NCBI RefSeq assembly: GCF_020615385.1
Contig: NZ_JAJAVB010000035.1
Span: 1-64,000 of the forward strand
Source of the DNA: Jiella soli
GTDB lineage: Bacteria; Pseudomonadota; Alphaproteobacteria; Rhizobiales; Rhizobiaceae
Length of the DNA stretch: 64,000 bases
Direction: 5' to 3'
Made by a program: the position numbers and the translations under genes. The notes beneath the pieces were generated by a model. That model had not been told where the DNA came from, searched no databases, and worked only from the letters and a program-made list of their open reading frames with translations. Numbering within the stretch: position 1 is the stretch's first letter; every line of letters starts with the position of its first letter. This document shows, in pieces, positions 23,661 through 32,874 of the stretch.

Positions 23661-24602
23661 TCAGGCGGCGTCGACGAAGTCGCCGAGGCTGTCGCACTTG
23701 CCGAGGACGAGACGCTTCAGCCTGTCATGGGCGAAGTCGATGAACACGCGGACGGCCGGCAGCATGCCGCGCCGCGAGGTGAATGCGATGTGCAGCACCT
23801 CTTCCTCGCCGCGCCACTCGGGCAGCACGCTCACCAGCTCGCCCGACCGTATCATCCCGGCGGTGAACACCTCCGGCAGAAGCGCGATGCCGCCGCCGCT
23901 CTTGGCCGCCTGGGCATGCACGGACAGCGAATGGGACAGGATGCGCGGGGTCAGCCGCACGGCGGCCGCGCGGCCGTCCTTGGTCAGCAGCCGCCAAGTC
24001 TCGCCATCGACGCCATCGCGGCCGATCGTGGCAAAGCGGGAAAGCTCCTCAGGTGACAGTGGGCATCCGGCCTGCGCAACATAGCCAGGGCTCGCCACGA
24101 GTCCCCGCGAGACGTCGGCGATCTTCTTGATCACCAGATCGGTGTCGCCGGGCTGGTCGAGCCGGCCGGCGCGGATCGCGAGATCGACATGCTCCTCGGC
24201 GAGATCGAAGCGGCGCATGCCGACCAGCAGCCGCACCCGCACCTCGGGATAGGTCGCGAGAAACTCGGGCAGACCCGCGCCGAGCGTCGCCGCGCAGCCC
24301 CCGGGCAGGGTCGCAACCGTCACCAGACCACGCGGCTGCGAACTCATCGACGTCGCCATCTGTTCGGCCGCCTGCATCTCGGTCACCGCCGACCGGCAGC
24401 GCTCGTAAAATTGCCGGCCGATCGCCGTGACGTTGAAGCTGTGCGTCGTGCGCTCGATCAGACGGACGCCGAGATCCTCCTCGAGCGCCAGGACCCGGCG
24501 GGACAGCGTCGACTTTCCCACGCCGATGTCGCGCGCGGCGGCATTGAACCCGCCATTGCGGACCACGGCCTCGAAATATCGGAAATCGTTGAAATCATGC
24601 AT
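23661..24602 (-). CDS. LysR-type transcriptional regulator
   Basis: A regulator of about 313 residues. The N-terminal winged HTH is MHDFNDFRYFEAVVRNGGFN, then AAARDIGVGKSTLSRRVLALEEDLGVRLIER. A substrate-binding domain follows, with LVTVATLPGGCAATLGAGLP and VDLAIRAGRLDQPGDTDL. The ATG at 24602 gives the usual LysR start; in-frame ATGs at 24614 and 24635 add 4 and 11 residues. The gene is divergent from the small secreted protein at 24745, and LysR proteins usually control a divergent neighbour, so that gene is the first target to consider. The inducer is unknown. Confidence 0.9.
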   Translation of the reverse strand: MHDFNDFRYFEAVVRNGGFNAAARDIGVGKSTLSRRVLALEEDLGVRLIERTTHSFNVTAIGRQFYERCRSAVTEMQAAEQMATSMSSQPRGLVTVATLPGGCAATLGAGLPEFLATYPEVRVRLLVGMRRFDLAEEHVDLAIRAGRLDQPGDTDLVIKKIADVSRGLVASPGYVAQAGCPLSPEELSRFATIGRDGVDGETWRLLTKDGRAAAVRLTPRILSHSLSVHAQAAKSGGGIALLPEVFTAGMIRSGELVSVLPEWRGEEEVLHIAFTSRRGMLPAVRVFIDFAHDRLKRLVLGKCDSLGDFVDAA

Positions 24603-24744
24603 TTCGTGTTTCATTTCCGGGACAAGACGTCCCAAAAGCCGGACTACAGCTAATCACGTCCCAAGGATAGACCACTAGCGAGCCGCTCGGCAACGGCCTG
24701 TCCGGCCGAACGGGCGGCTCCGTCTTTCCGAGAAAGGGACAGTG

Positions 24745-25047
24745 ATGAGCAAGATGCGGACGATGTCGGCCGTAGCGGCCGTGGCACTTCTGGGCATCCC
24801 CGTAGGTGCCATGGCGGACGCCCTCATTCCGGGCTCCGGCGCAACCTTCTATTCCGTTCCCGACGCGGCGCGGAGCGAGAGCGTATTGACCCGGCCGACG
24901 GACTCCACCAGGACCCAGCCGAGCCGGATCTATCGCATGCCGCAAGTGACGGCCCGCGAAGCCGCCGCGACCTACCAGACGCCCGCCGCGGCGGACGAAG
25001 GGGCCCGCAGCGGCGTCTTGGTGCCCGGCTCCGAGGCCGACTTCTGA
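24745..25047 (+). CDS. Small exported protein with repeated LxPGSxAxF motif
   Basis: A 100-residue protein with a Sec signal peptide (MRTMSAVAAVALLGIPVGAMA, cut probably after AMA-D). The mature part is Pro/Thr-rich and starts ALIPGSGATFY; the last residues repeat the same pattern as VLVPGSEADF. The two copies frame the mature protein. I do not recognise a family. The ATG at 24745 sits just after an in-frame GTG, and AGAAAGGGAC lies about 10 bases upstream. It is divergent from the LysR gene. Codon use is ordinary. Confidence 0.65.
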   Translation: MSKMRTMSAVAAVALLGIPVGAMADALIPGSGATFYSVPDAARSESVLTRPTDSTRTQPSRIYRMPQVTAREAAATYQTPAAADEGARSGVLVPGSEADF

Positions 25048-25088
25048 CGATCACCGCCGGGCCTCTGGTCCGGCGACGACAGCCATCC

Positions 25089-25126
25089 ATCAGGCCGCTC
25101 TCGCCATATGGCGGGGGCGGCCTGAT
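25089..25126. terminator. Hairpin between converging genes
   Basis: ATCAGGCCGC (25089-25098) and GCGGCCTGAT (25117-25126) form a perfect 10-bp stem; an inner GCC-ATAT-GGC can extend it. It lies between the small exported gene and the end of the oxidoreductase gene. No T run follows on either side. Confidence 0.5.
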
Positions 25127-25130
25127 CTAT

Positions 25131-28100
25131 CTATTCGGCCGCTTCCATCACCTTGTCCGCGCCCGCGAAGGCCGCCTCGGCGGACTCCCGGCGTGCCTCT
25201 GCCTCTTCCGCGAAGCGTCGGCGCACGGGGCCGAAGCCCTTCAGCGTCTCCGGCCATTTCGCAAGCTCGACGGCGGCTTCGTAATTCTCCGGCGAAAGCT
25301 CCGCGAGGATCATGCGGAGCGTCCTTTCATAGGCCGCGCGCTCGTCCCGCTCGGCGCGCCGTTCGGCCGAGAAGCGGAACGGGTCGAGACGGGTCCCGCG
25401 CAGGCGCCTTGCCCGGGCGAGCAGCCGGAAGCCGCGCATCATCCACGGCCCGAACTCCCGCTTCCTCGCCCGCCCGCCGGGCCCGTCCTCGCCCAGCGAC
25501 GGCGGCGCGAGGTGAAAGCTCAGCCGCTCGTAGCCGGAGAACGCGTCGCTCAGCTGCGCGGCAAAGCCGCCATCGGTGAAGAGGCGCCCCACCTCGTATT
25601 CGTCCTTGACCGCCATCAGCCGGTAGAGCTGGCGTGCCGCAGCGCCCGCAAGCGCGTCCCGCCCCGGCGCGACGCGCTGCTCGGCCGCACGGATCGCCGC
25701 CACCGTCTCGCGATAGCGTTCGGCGTAGGCCGCGTCCTGATAGGCCGAGAGATCCTCGACGCGACGCGCGATCGCCTCGTCGAGCGTCTCCGACAGGCGC
25801 CGGTGCGCCAGCGCCGTGTCGGGCTCCGCGGCTGTCGGAACGGCCTGCGGATCGTGCGCCAGCGCCCGGCCCCATTCGAAGGCGGAGCGGTTGGCCTCCA
25901 CGTCGACGCCATTGAGCGCGATCGCCCGGTGGATCGCGTCGCGGCCGATCGGCAGCGCACCGCTCTGCCAGGCAAGGCCCAGCATCAGCATATTAGCGAA
26001 GATCGCATCGCCAAACAGCGCGAGTGCCGCGGCATTGGCATCGGCAAGGACCACATTGCCAGCCCCGGCGGCCTCCCGGACCGCGGCGACCAGCCGGCGC
26101 GTCGGGAAGGAGAAGTCGACATTGCGCGTGAATTCACCGGACAGGGTCTCGTGCGTGTTGAGGACGACGGCGGTCTCGCCGGTCCGGATACCCGAGCGGA
26201 CCTTGGCCGAGGCGGCGGTGACGAGATCGCAGCCGATGACCAGCCGCGCCTCGCCGGCCGCGACACGGATCGCCTTGACGTCGCGCGGGCTCGGCGCGAT
26301 CCGCACATGGCTCGTCACCGGCCCGCCCTTCTGGGCGAGGCCGGCCATGTCGATGACGCCGGCGCCCTTGCCGTCGAGATGTGCCGCCATGCCGATGATC
26401 GCGCCGATGGTGACGACGCCGGTGCCGCCAACCCCCGTGATGACGATGCCGGTCGAGCCGTCGAGTTCCGCCACCATCGGCTCCGGGACCCTCGGCGCCT
26501 CCTTTCGCCGCGTCTCCGCCTTCTTCGACTTCGCGCCATGGACGGTGACGAAGGAGGGGCAGAATCCTTCGAGGCAGGAGAAGTCCTTGTTGCAGGCGGA
26601 CTGGTCGATCTGGCGCTTGCGGCCGAATTCGGTCTCCACCGCGATCACCGCGACGCAGTTCGACTGGACGCCGCAATCGCCGCAGCCCTCGCAGACCCGC
26701 TCGTTGATCACCACCCGGCGGTCCGGATCGGGAAACTTGCCGCGCTTGCGGCGGCGGCGCTTCTCGGCCGCGCAGGTCTGGTCGTAGACGAGGACGGTGA
26801 GCCCCTCCGTTTCGGCAAGGCTCCGCTGTACGGTGTCGAGCTGGGAGCGGTGATGCAGCGTCACACCGGACGGCAGGCCGGGGGCGCCGCGATGCTTGTC
26901 CGGCTCGTCGGAGACGATGGCGATCCGCTTCGCGCCCTCGGCCGCCACCTGCGCGGCAATCATGGGAACGGTGAGGCCGCCTTCGTGCCCCTGGCCGCCG
27001 GTCATCGCGACGGCGTCGTTGAAGAGGATCTTGTAGGTGACGTTGGCGCCCGAAGCGGCCGCCGCCCGCAGCGCCAGGGCGCCGGAATGGTTGTAGGTGC
27101 CGTCGCCGAGATTCTGGAAGACGTGGCCGCGCTTGGAAAAATGCCGCTCGCCGATCCAGTTGGCGCCTTCCGCACCCATCTGGGTGTAGCCCTCGGTCGC
27201 CCGGTCCATCCATTGGACCATGTAGTGGCAGCCGATCCCTGCGTATGCCCTCGCGCCGTCCGGCACGCGGGTCGAGGAATTGTGCGGACAGCCGGCGCAG
27301 AAATAGGGGGTGCGCGCCGCGATCTCCGGCATCTCGTGCAAGCGCCCCTGAAGAGCGGTGAGATCGCCGACGCGCTTGGTGAGCGCTTCGCTCCCGGTCC
27401 GCTCCGCCAGCCGATTGCCGATCGCAACCGCGATGTCGTTGGCGTCGAGGGCGGCCTTCGGCGCAAACAGCGTCCGTCCGGCCTCGTCCAGCTTGCCGAT
27501 GACGGCCGGCGCACCGGCGGTGCGATAAAGAATCTCCTTCAGCTGCGGCTCGACGACGCCGCGCTTCTCCTCGACGACGAGGATCGTCTCGAGGCCGGCC
27601 GCAAATCGTCGCACGAAGTCCGGCTCGAGCGGCCAGGGCACGCCGACTTTGCCGAGCCTCAACCCAAGATCCGCTGCCGCAACCTCGTCGATCCCGAGGC
27701 TCGCCAGCGCCTGCTCGACGTCGAGCCAGGACTTGCCGAGCGACAGAACACCGATGCGCGCCTTGCGCCCGCCGGAATGGACGATGCGGTTGAGCCCGTT
27801 GGCCGCGATGAAAGAGAGCGCGGCCGGCAGGCGGAAGTCGTGGAGCATCGCCTCCTGTTCGAGCGGATGGGCGGCGCGGCGGATGTTGCGCCCGCCGGGC
27901 GGGGTGGCGATGTCCGGGAGCGTGACCGACAGCCGGTCAGGCGCCGCCGCCACGGTCGCCGTCGATTCGATCGTGTCCTTGACGCATTTCATCGTCGTCC
28001 ACAGCCCCGCAAAGCGCGACAGGGCGAAGGCGGCAAGGCCGTAGTCGAGGATCTCCTGGACCCCGGCGGGATGGAAGATCGGCATCATCGCGTCGATCGC

Positions 28101-28586
28101 GGCGAATTCCGACTGATGCGCCGAGGTCGAGGATTCGCAGGTGTGGTCGTCTCCGAGCAGCGCCAGGACGCCGCCATGGCGCGAGGTGCCCGCGAGATTG
28201 GCATGGCGGAAGGCGTCCCCCGACCGGTCGACGCCGGGGCCCTTGCCGTACCAGATGCCGAAGACGCCGTCATAACGGCCCTCGCCGCGGATCTCGGCCT
28301 GCTGCGCGCCCCAGAGGGCGGTCGCCGCAAGGTCCTCGTTGAGGCCGGGCTCGAAGACGACGTTCGCGACGCGCAGAGCCGCTTCGGAGCGCTGGAACTG
28401 CTGGTCGAGCCCGCCGAGCGGCGAGCCCCGATAGCCGGTAACGTAGCCGGCGGTGGCAAGCCCCGCCTGCCGGTCCCGCGCCGCCTGCATCAAGGTCAGC
28501 CGGACGATCGCCTGCGCGCCCGAAAGAAAGACGTCGGGAACGCCGATATCGTATTTGTCACCAAGCGAGACGGTCCGCAAAGCCAT
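25131..28586 (-). CDS. Fused indolepyruvate ferredoxin oxidoreductase-type enzyme
   Basis: This 1151-residue single-chain enzyme oxidatively decarboxylates 2-oxoacids such as indolepyruvate with TPP and Fe-S clusters. The order is: N-terminal pyrimidine-type TPP domain (GYVTGYRGSPLGGLDQQ, EPGLNEDLAATALWGAQQAE), TPP-pyrophosphate domain (YFCAGCPHNSSTRVPDG, GIGCHYMVQWMD), Fe-S cysteines (CEGCGDCGVQSNC, then CNKDFSCLEGFCPSF), a gamma domain (GVGGTGVVTIGAIIGMAAHL) and a C-terminal DUF6537 region. The ATG at 28586 follows GAGGAGGAGT, a strong ribosome site, and starts the family sequence MALRTVSLGDKYD. It is divergent from a TRAP permease pair for which 2-oxoacids are a plausible cargo. Confidence 0.93.
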   Translation of the reverse strand: MALRTVSLGDKYDIGVPDVFLSGAQAIVRLTLMQAARDRQAGLATAGYVTGYRGSPLGGLDQQFQRSEAALRVANVVFEPGLNEDLAATALWGAQQAEIRGEGRYDGVFGIWYGKGPGVDRSGDAFRHANLAGTSRHGGVLALLGDDHTCESSTSAHQSEFAAIDAMMPIFHPAGVQEILDYGLAAFALSRFAGLWTTMKCVKDTIESTATVAAAPDRLSVTLPDIATPPGGRNIRRAAHPLEQEAMLHDFRLPAALSFIAANGLNRIVHSGGRKARIGVLSLGKSWLDVEQALASLGIDEVAAADLGLRLGKVGVPWPLEPDFVRRFAAGLETILVVEEKRGVVEPQLKEILYRTAGAPAVIGKLDEAGRTLFAPKAALDANDIAVAIGNRLAERTGSEALTKRVGDLTALQGRLHEMPEIAARTPYFCAGCPHNSSTRVPDGARAYAGIGCHYMVQWMDRATEGYTQMGAEGANWIGERHFSKRGHVFQNLGDGTYNHSGALALRAAAASGANVTYKILFNDAVAMTGGQGHEGGLTVPMIAAQVAAEGAKRIAIVSDEPDKHRGAPGLPSGVTLHHRSQLDTVQRSLAETEGLTVLVYDQTCAAEKRRRRKRGKFPDPDRRVVINERVCEGCGDCGVQSNCVAVIAVETEFGRKRQIDQSACNKDFSCLEGFCPSFVTVHGAKSKKAETRRKEAPRVPEPMVAELDGSTGIVITGVGGTGVVTIGAIIGMAAHLDGKGAGVIDMAGLAQKGGPVTSHVRIAPSPRDVKAIRVAAGEARLVIGCDLVTAASAKVRSGIRTGETAVVLNTHETLSGEFTRNVDFSFPTRRLVAAVREAAGAGNVVLADANAAALALFGDAIFANMLMLGLAWQSGALPIGRDAIHRAIALNGVDVEANRSAFEWGRALAHDPQAVPTAAEPDTALAHRRLSETLDEAIARRVEDLSAYQDAAYAERYRETVAAIRAAEQRVAPGRDALAGAAARQLYRLMAVKDEYEVGRLFTDGGFAAQLSDAFSGYERLSFHLAPPSLGEDGPGGRARKREFGPWMMRGFRLLARARRLRGTRLDPFRFSAERRAERDERAAYERTLRMILAELSPENYEAAVELAKWPETLKGFGPVRRRFAEEAEARRESAEAAFAGADKVMEAAE

Positions 28587-29048
28587 CGCAACTCCTCCTC
28601 GGGGACTGCGCAGCGGTGCACGACGGGCGCTGCCGCCGGCACCTCCTCCCAAGCCCCTGTTTTGGAACCTTGTTCGCGGAAGGTCAAAGCGTTTCGTCGC
28701 TGAAGGCGCGCCGTCTCCGTGACGGTCCGCCCTCGCCGCCCGGGCCGGGCGCCCGCTGACGAGGCGCAAGAAGACCACCATTGGCGCGGCGATCGGTCGC
28801 GAGGATGGCCGGTTGCGGCAGGCATCTGCGCGACGGGCCCGCTTGCACCGGCGGGAAATACCCCTTATCGGACAGACGCCTTTTTGCGTGGGCCCTCGGG
28901 CATCGGCGCGTCATGCCGTTCGAGGCACGACCGGCCTGCCGGAGCCGGACCGTCACGATCGGCAAAAGACGAAACAGACGGTGCCGGCGGTCCTGACCCT
29001 GCCGAGATGCCGCATCATCCTCGGGCAGTACGAGGGAGGCTACGCCGC
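28587..29048. other. Divergent control region between oxidoreductase and TRAP genes
   Basis: About 460 bases without a convincing gene. It separates two divergent transcripts and should hold both promoters and possibly shared operators. A GGAAC/CGTT pair near 28673 is spaced 21 bases apart, too wide for an EcfG-type promoter. No riboswitch was recognised. Confidence 0.45.
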
Positions 29049-29690
29049 ATGACGGCTCTCATGTCATTCGCACGCGGGATCGACCGTGTGACGACCTTCA
29101 TCGGCCGCGGCGTCGCCTGGCTGGTGCTGGTGGTCGTCCTGGTCAGCGCCGGCAACGCGGTCATCCGCAAGATCTTCGACATGTCGTCGAACGCCTGGCT
29201 CGAACTCCAGTGGTATCTCTTCGGCGCGATCTTCATGCTCGCCGCCGCCTGGACGCTGCAGCGCAACGAACACATCCGCGTCGACATCGTCTCGAACGCC
29301 CTGTCGAAGCGGACGCGCGACTGGATCGACTTCCTCGGCCACATCTTCTTCCTGCTGCCGTTCTGCGGGCTGATGACCTGGCTGCTCGTCCCCTACGTCA
29401 TCCAGTCCGTCTCACGGCAGGAATATTCGCCGAACGCCGGCGGCCTGATCGTCTGGCCGGCCAAGGCGCTGCTTCTCGCAGGCTTCCTTCTGCTTCTCGC
29501 CCAGGCGATCTCGGAGCTGATCAAGCGCACCGGCGTCCTCTTCTTCGGCATGGAGGACAAGACGCCCATGGCGACTTCCCACGCCGAGGCCGCCGAGCTT
29601 TCCACCCTCGAACCCAACGAACCGGAGGGCGGTGCGGACGCGCCCGACCATACGCGCACCCCGGCGCGCGATGCAGGAGCCGCCAGATGA
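29049..29690 (+). CDS. TRAP transporter small permease (DctQ type)
   Basis: The small membrane subunit of a tripartite periplasmic transporter. The 213 residues hold four helices (VAWLVLVVVLVSAGNAVIRK, WYLFGAIFMLAAAWTL, FFLLPFCGLMTWLLVPYVI, ALLLAGFLLLLAQAI) and the family signature NAWLELQWYLFG with RNEHIRVDI. A charged cytoplasmic tail of about 50 residues (SHAEAAELSTLEPNEP and after) is longer than usual. The ATG at 29049 lies behind GAGGGAGG. Its stop overlaps the large-subunit start as ATGA. It belongs to the mannitol/chloroaromatic/2-oxoacid branch of TRAP systems. Confidence 0.92.
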   Translation: MTALMSFARGIDRVTTFIGRGVAWLVLVVVLVSAGNAVIRKIFDMSSNAWLELQWYLFGAIFMLAAAWTLQRNEHIRVDIVSNALSKRTRDWIDFLGHIFFLLPFCGLMTWLLVPYVIQSVSRQEYSPNAGGLIVWPAKALLLAGFLLLLAQAISELIKRTGVLFFGMEDKTPMATSHAEAAELSTLEPNEPEGGADAPDHTRTPARDAGAAR

Positions 29691-31708
29691 TCGAGTTCAT
29701 CGCGCACAATCTTGCGCCGATCATGTTTGGTTCGCTCGTGATCGTGCTTCTGCTCGGCTATCCGGTCGCATTCTCGCTCGCCGCGATCGGCCTCGGCTAT
29801 TTCGTCGTCGGCGTGGAGCTCGCACCCTATTCGAACGACATCAACCTCTTCTGGCCGCTCCTTGGGGCCCTGCCCGACCGCTTCTTCGGCGGCGTCATGT
29901 CGAACGATACGCTGCTCGCGATCCCGTTCTTCACCTTCATGGGCCTGATCCTCGAACGCTCCGGCATGGCCGAGGATCTCCTCGAGACCGTCGGGCAGCT
30001 CTTCGGCCCGCTGCGCGGCGGCCTCGCCTATGCGGTGATCTTCGTCGGCGCGCTGCTCGCCGCGACCACCGGCGTCGTCGCCGCGTCCGTCATCGCCATG
30101 GGCCTGATCTCGCTGCCGATCATGCTGCGCTACGGCTACGACCGGCGGCTCGCCTCGGGTGTCATCGTCGCCTCCGGCACGCTGGCGCAGATCGTGCCGC
30201 CTTCGCTCGTCCTGATCGTTCTCGCCGACCAGCTCGGCCGCTCGGTCGGCGACATGTATTCGGGCGCGCTCGTTCCGGCGCTGGTGCTGACCGGGCTCTA
30301 CGTCCTCTACATCGTCGGCATGACGATGTTCCGGGCCAAATCCGCCCCGGCGCTGCCGATCGAAGCCCGCACGCTCGGGCGCGGGGTTACCTCGCTGATC
30401 GTCGCCGTCGTCCTCGCCGTCGCGATCAGCTGGGCGGCAAGCGTCTATCTGGAGGACAAGGTCCAGCAGGGCGCGGTCATCTGGGGCGCCTGCGTCGGCG
30501 TCCTCGCGGTCTACCTCGCCGCAGTCCTCAACAAGGTCTTCAAGCTCAAGCTCCTGTCCTATCTCAGCCAGCAGGTGATCATCGTCATGATCCCGCCGCT
30601 GGCGCTGATCTTCCTCGTCCTCGGCACGATCTTCCTCGGCGTCGCGACCCCGACGGAAGGCGGCGCGATGGGCGCGGTGGGCGCGCTCATCCTCGCCTTC
30701 GGCAAGCGCAAGCTGAACGTCGGCCTGATGGTCCAGGCGATGGAGTCGACGACCAAGCTGTCGGCCTTCGTCCTGTTCATCCTGATCGGCGCGCGGGTGT
30801 TCTCCCTGACCTTCTACGGGGTCAACGGCCACATCTGGGTCGAGGAGCTGCTCACCTCGGTGCCCGGCGGCGAGACCGGCTTCCTGATCGTCGTCAACCT
30901 TCTCGTCTTCTTCCTGGCGTTCTTCCTCGACTTCTTCGAGCTCGCCTTCATCATCGTGCCGCTGCTCGCGCCGGCCGCCGACAAGCTCGGCATCGACCTC
31001 ATCTGGTTCGGCGTCCTGCTCGGCATCAACATGCAGACGAGCTTCATGCATCCGCCCTTCGGCTTCGCGCTGTTCTACCTGCGCTCGGTGGCGGCGCGCG
31101 TGCCCTATCTCGACCGCATCACCGGCCAGCGGATGGAGCCGGTGACCACCGGCCAGATCTACTGGGGCGCGGTGCCCTTCGTCTGCATCCAGATCGTCAT
31201 GGTGGCGCTGACCATCCTCTTCCCGCAGATGGTGATGCGCTACAAGACGACCGGGCCGGCGGTCGACACCGAGAACATCCAGCTGCAGCTGCCGGGCCTC
31301 GGCGGCGAAGGCGGCAGCTTCGGCCTGCCGCCGCTGGGCGGCGCGTCGGGAACCGGCACCGGAGGAAGCACGCCGCAGAACAATCCGCTCGGCCTGCCGC
31401 CGCTGGGCCTGCCCGGCCAGCCTCCGGGCGTCGCCGCGCCCTCGGCCCCATCGCCGGCCCCGGCTCCGGCAACTCCTGCGGCGCCGGCCACTGGCACGGG
31501 CGGATCGTCCTCGTCGCAGCCGGCGATCGGCCTGCCGCCGCTCGACTTCAACTCCGCCCTTGGCGGCAGCAATGGCGGGACCGGGACGGGGACGCAGGCA
31601 CCAGCCGCGCCTGCGGAAGCCGGGCCGGCGCAGACGCCGGCGCCCGCCCCTTCCGGGCAGGCCTCGCCGCCGGCCGTGGATCTGTCGCAGCCGCCCTCGT
31701 TCAACTGA
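29687..31708 (+). CDS. TRAP transporter large permease (DctM type) with Gly/Pro-rich tail
   Basis: The large subunit drives sodium-coupled uptake together with the small subunit and a periplasmic binding protein. About 13 helices fill residues 1-520, including YPVAFSLAAIGLGYFVVG, AIPFFTFMGLILERSGMAED, ATTGVVAASVIAMGLISLP and GVATPTEGGAMGAVGAL, the conserved TRAP loop, and MQTSFMHPPFGFALFYL. After about residue 525 comes a low-complexity tail of about 148 residues rich in Gly, Pro, Ala and Ser. GLPPL occurs in it three times (FGLPPLGG, LGLPPLGLPG, IGLPPLDF). Ordinary DctM proteins end near 430-530, so the tail is unusual. The start overlaps the small subunit by four bases. Confidence 0.92.
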   Translation: MIEFIAHNLAPIMFGSLVIVLLLGYPVAFSLAAIGLGYFVVGVELAPYSNDINLFWPLLGALPDRFFGGVMSNDTLLAIPFFTFMGLILERSGMAEDLLETVGQLFGPLRGGLAYAVIFVGALLAATTGVVAASVIAMGLISLPIMLRYGYDRRLASGVIVASGTLAQIVPPSLVLIVLADQLGRSVGDMYSGALVPALVLTGLYVLYIVGMTMFRAKSAPALPIEARTLGRGVTSLIVAVVLAVAISWAASVYLEDKVQQGAVIWGACVGVLAVYLAAVLNKVFKLKLLSYLSQQVIIVMIPPLALIFLVLGTIFLGVATPTEGGAMGAVGALILAFGKRKLNVGLMVQAMESTTKLSAFVLFILIGARVFSLTFYGVNGHIWVEELLTSVPGGETGFLIVVNLLVFFLAFFLDFFELAFIIVPLLAPAADKLGIDLIWFGVLLGINMQTSFMHPPFGFALFYLRSVAARVPYLDRITGQRMEPVTTGQIYWGAVPFVCIQIVMVALTILFPQMVMRYKTTGPAVDTENIQLQLPGLGGEGGSFGLPPLGGASGTGTGGSTPQNNPLGLPPLGLPGQPPGVAAPSAPSPAPAPATPAAPATGTGGSSSSQPAIGLPPLDFNSALGGSNGGTGTGTQAPAAPAEAGPAQTPAPAPSGQASPPAVDLSQPPSFN

Positions 31709-31778
31709 CGGGGCGGCGGCTTCCGCTCATGGTGACCACCGGCTAGGATCGCGGAACGTTTCCCGAAGGTGTTCCGCC

Positions 31779-32780
31779 ATGATTCGCCCGTTGCTTGCCC
31801 TTGCTCTTGCGACCGGCCTTGCGTCGGCGGCCCGGGCCAATGATTCCACCGCCAATCTGGCGGCCGGTGGCCTGGTCTTCACCAAGACCGACGCCATCGA
31901 GATGCGCTCGGAAGACCTGTCGATCTCGCTCGAGCGCATCGCCGTCGACTACGTCTTCGTCAACACCAGCGACGAACCGGTAACGACCACCGTCGCCTTC
32001 CCGCTGCCCGAGATCCGGCTCGACCCGTTCGACTTCAACGTCGACATTCCGAGCGAGGAACCCGACAATCCCTTCGCCTTCGAGACCATGGTCGACGGTC
32101 AGCCGATCGGCATGACGGTCGATCGCGCGGCCTTCGCGAACGGCGAGAACGTAACGGCCGAGTTGGAGAAACTCGGCCTCGCCTTCGCGCCGCCGACGGA
32201 AGAAACCTCGCGAATTCTCGATGCACTGCCGAAGAGCGAATGGGAGCGGATCGAGAAGGCCGGGATCGCCGCGACGAACAGCTTCGACGCCGGCCGCGGA
32301 TGGGAGACCCATCTGTCGCCCTCCTGGGCCTTTCGGATCACCTATCACTGGCAGCAGACCTTCCCGCCCGGGCGCAAGGTCCGCATCAGCCACAGCTACA
32401 AGCCCTCGGTCGGAAGCTTCGTCTCGACCCTCATCGGCTCCTCCTACGCTTCGTCCGAGGATCTCGCGGCGCAGCGCAAGCGCTACTGCATCGACGACGA
32501 CATCGTCCGGACGGTCAAGCGCCGGACCAGGGCCGTCGGCGAGAGCGGGATCGCCTATCAGGAGCGCTGGATCGACTACGTGCTGACGACGGGCGCCAAT
32601 TGGGCGAAGCCGATCGGCTCGTTCAAGCTGACCGTCGACAAGGGCGATCCGAAGAACCTCGTCAGCTTCTGCGCCGACGGCGTTAGAAAGGTCTCTCCGA
32701 CGAAGTTCGAGGTGACGAAGACCGACTTCACGCCGACATCGGACCTGTCGATCCTGATCCTCACCCCGAGCCAGCCATAA
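31779..32780 (+). CDS. DUF4424 exported protein
   Basis: A 333-residue protein with a Sec signal peptide (MIRPLLALALATGLASAARA, cut before NDS). Mature sequence reads NDSTANLAAGGLVFTKTDAI, then ISLERIAVDYVFVNTSDEPV and VAFPLPEI, the DUF4424 pattern of a beta-rich periplasmic domain. HWQQTFPPGRKVRISHSYKP and a Cys pair (YCIDDDI, SFCADGV) follow. It starts 70 bases after the TRAP large subunit on the same strand and may share its transcript. Function unknown. Confidence 0.82.
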   Translation: MIRPLLALALATGLASAARANDSTANLAAGGLVFTKTDAIEMRSEDLSISLERIAVDYVFVNTSDEPVTTTVAFPLPEIRLDPFDFNVDIPSEEPDNPFAFETMVDGQPIGMTVDRAAFANGENVTAELEKLGLAFAPPTEETSRILDALPKSEWERIEKAGIAATNSFDAGRGWETHLSPSWAFRITYHWQQTFPPGRKVRISHSYKPSVGSFVSTLIGSSYASSEDLAAQRKRYCIDDDIVRTVKRRTRAVGESGIAYQERWIDYVLTTGANWAKPIGSFKLTVDKGDPKNLVSFCADGVRKVSPTKFEVTKTDFTPTSDLSILILTPSQP

Positions 32781-32874
32781 ATCATCGGATGGTCGAGACG
32801 CATGAAAGGCCGCGCTGCCATTGGGCCGTACGACCTTTCGCATGTCGATGGTAATATGGGGATTGAGGGCCGGC

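Noticed and set aside
25512-28703. A 1063-codon open frame on the plus strand opposite the oxidoreductase gene
   Set aside because: It is an antisense shadow of high-GC coding sequence; its translation is Arg/Gly/Asp-rich without domains, while the minus strand encodes an unmistakable enzyme.
28670-28705. An EcfG promoter between the oxidoreductase and TRAP genes
   Set aside because: GGAAC and CGTT are separated by 21 bases, outside the accepted spacing.
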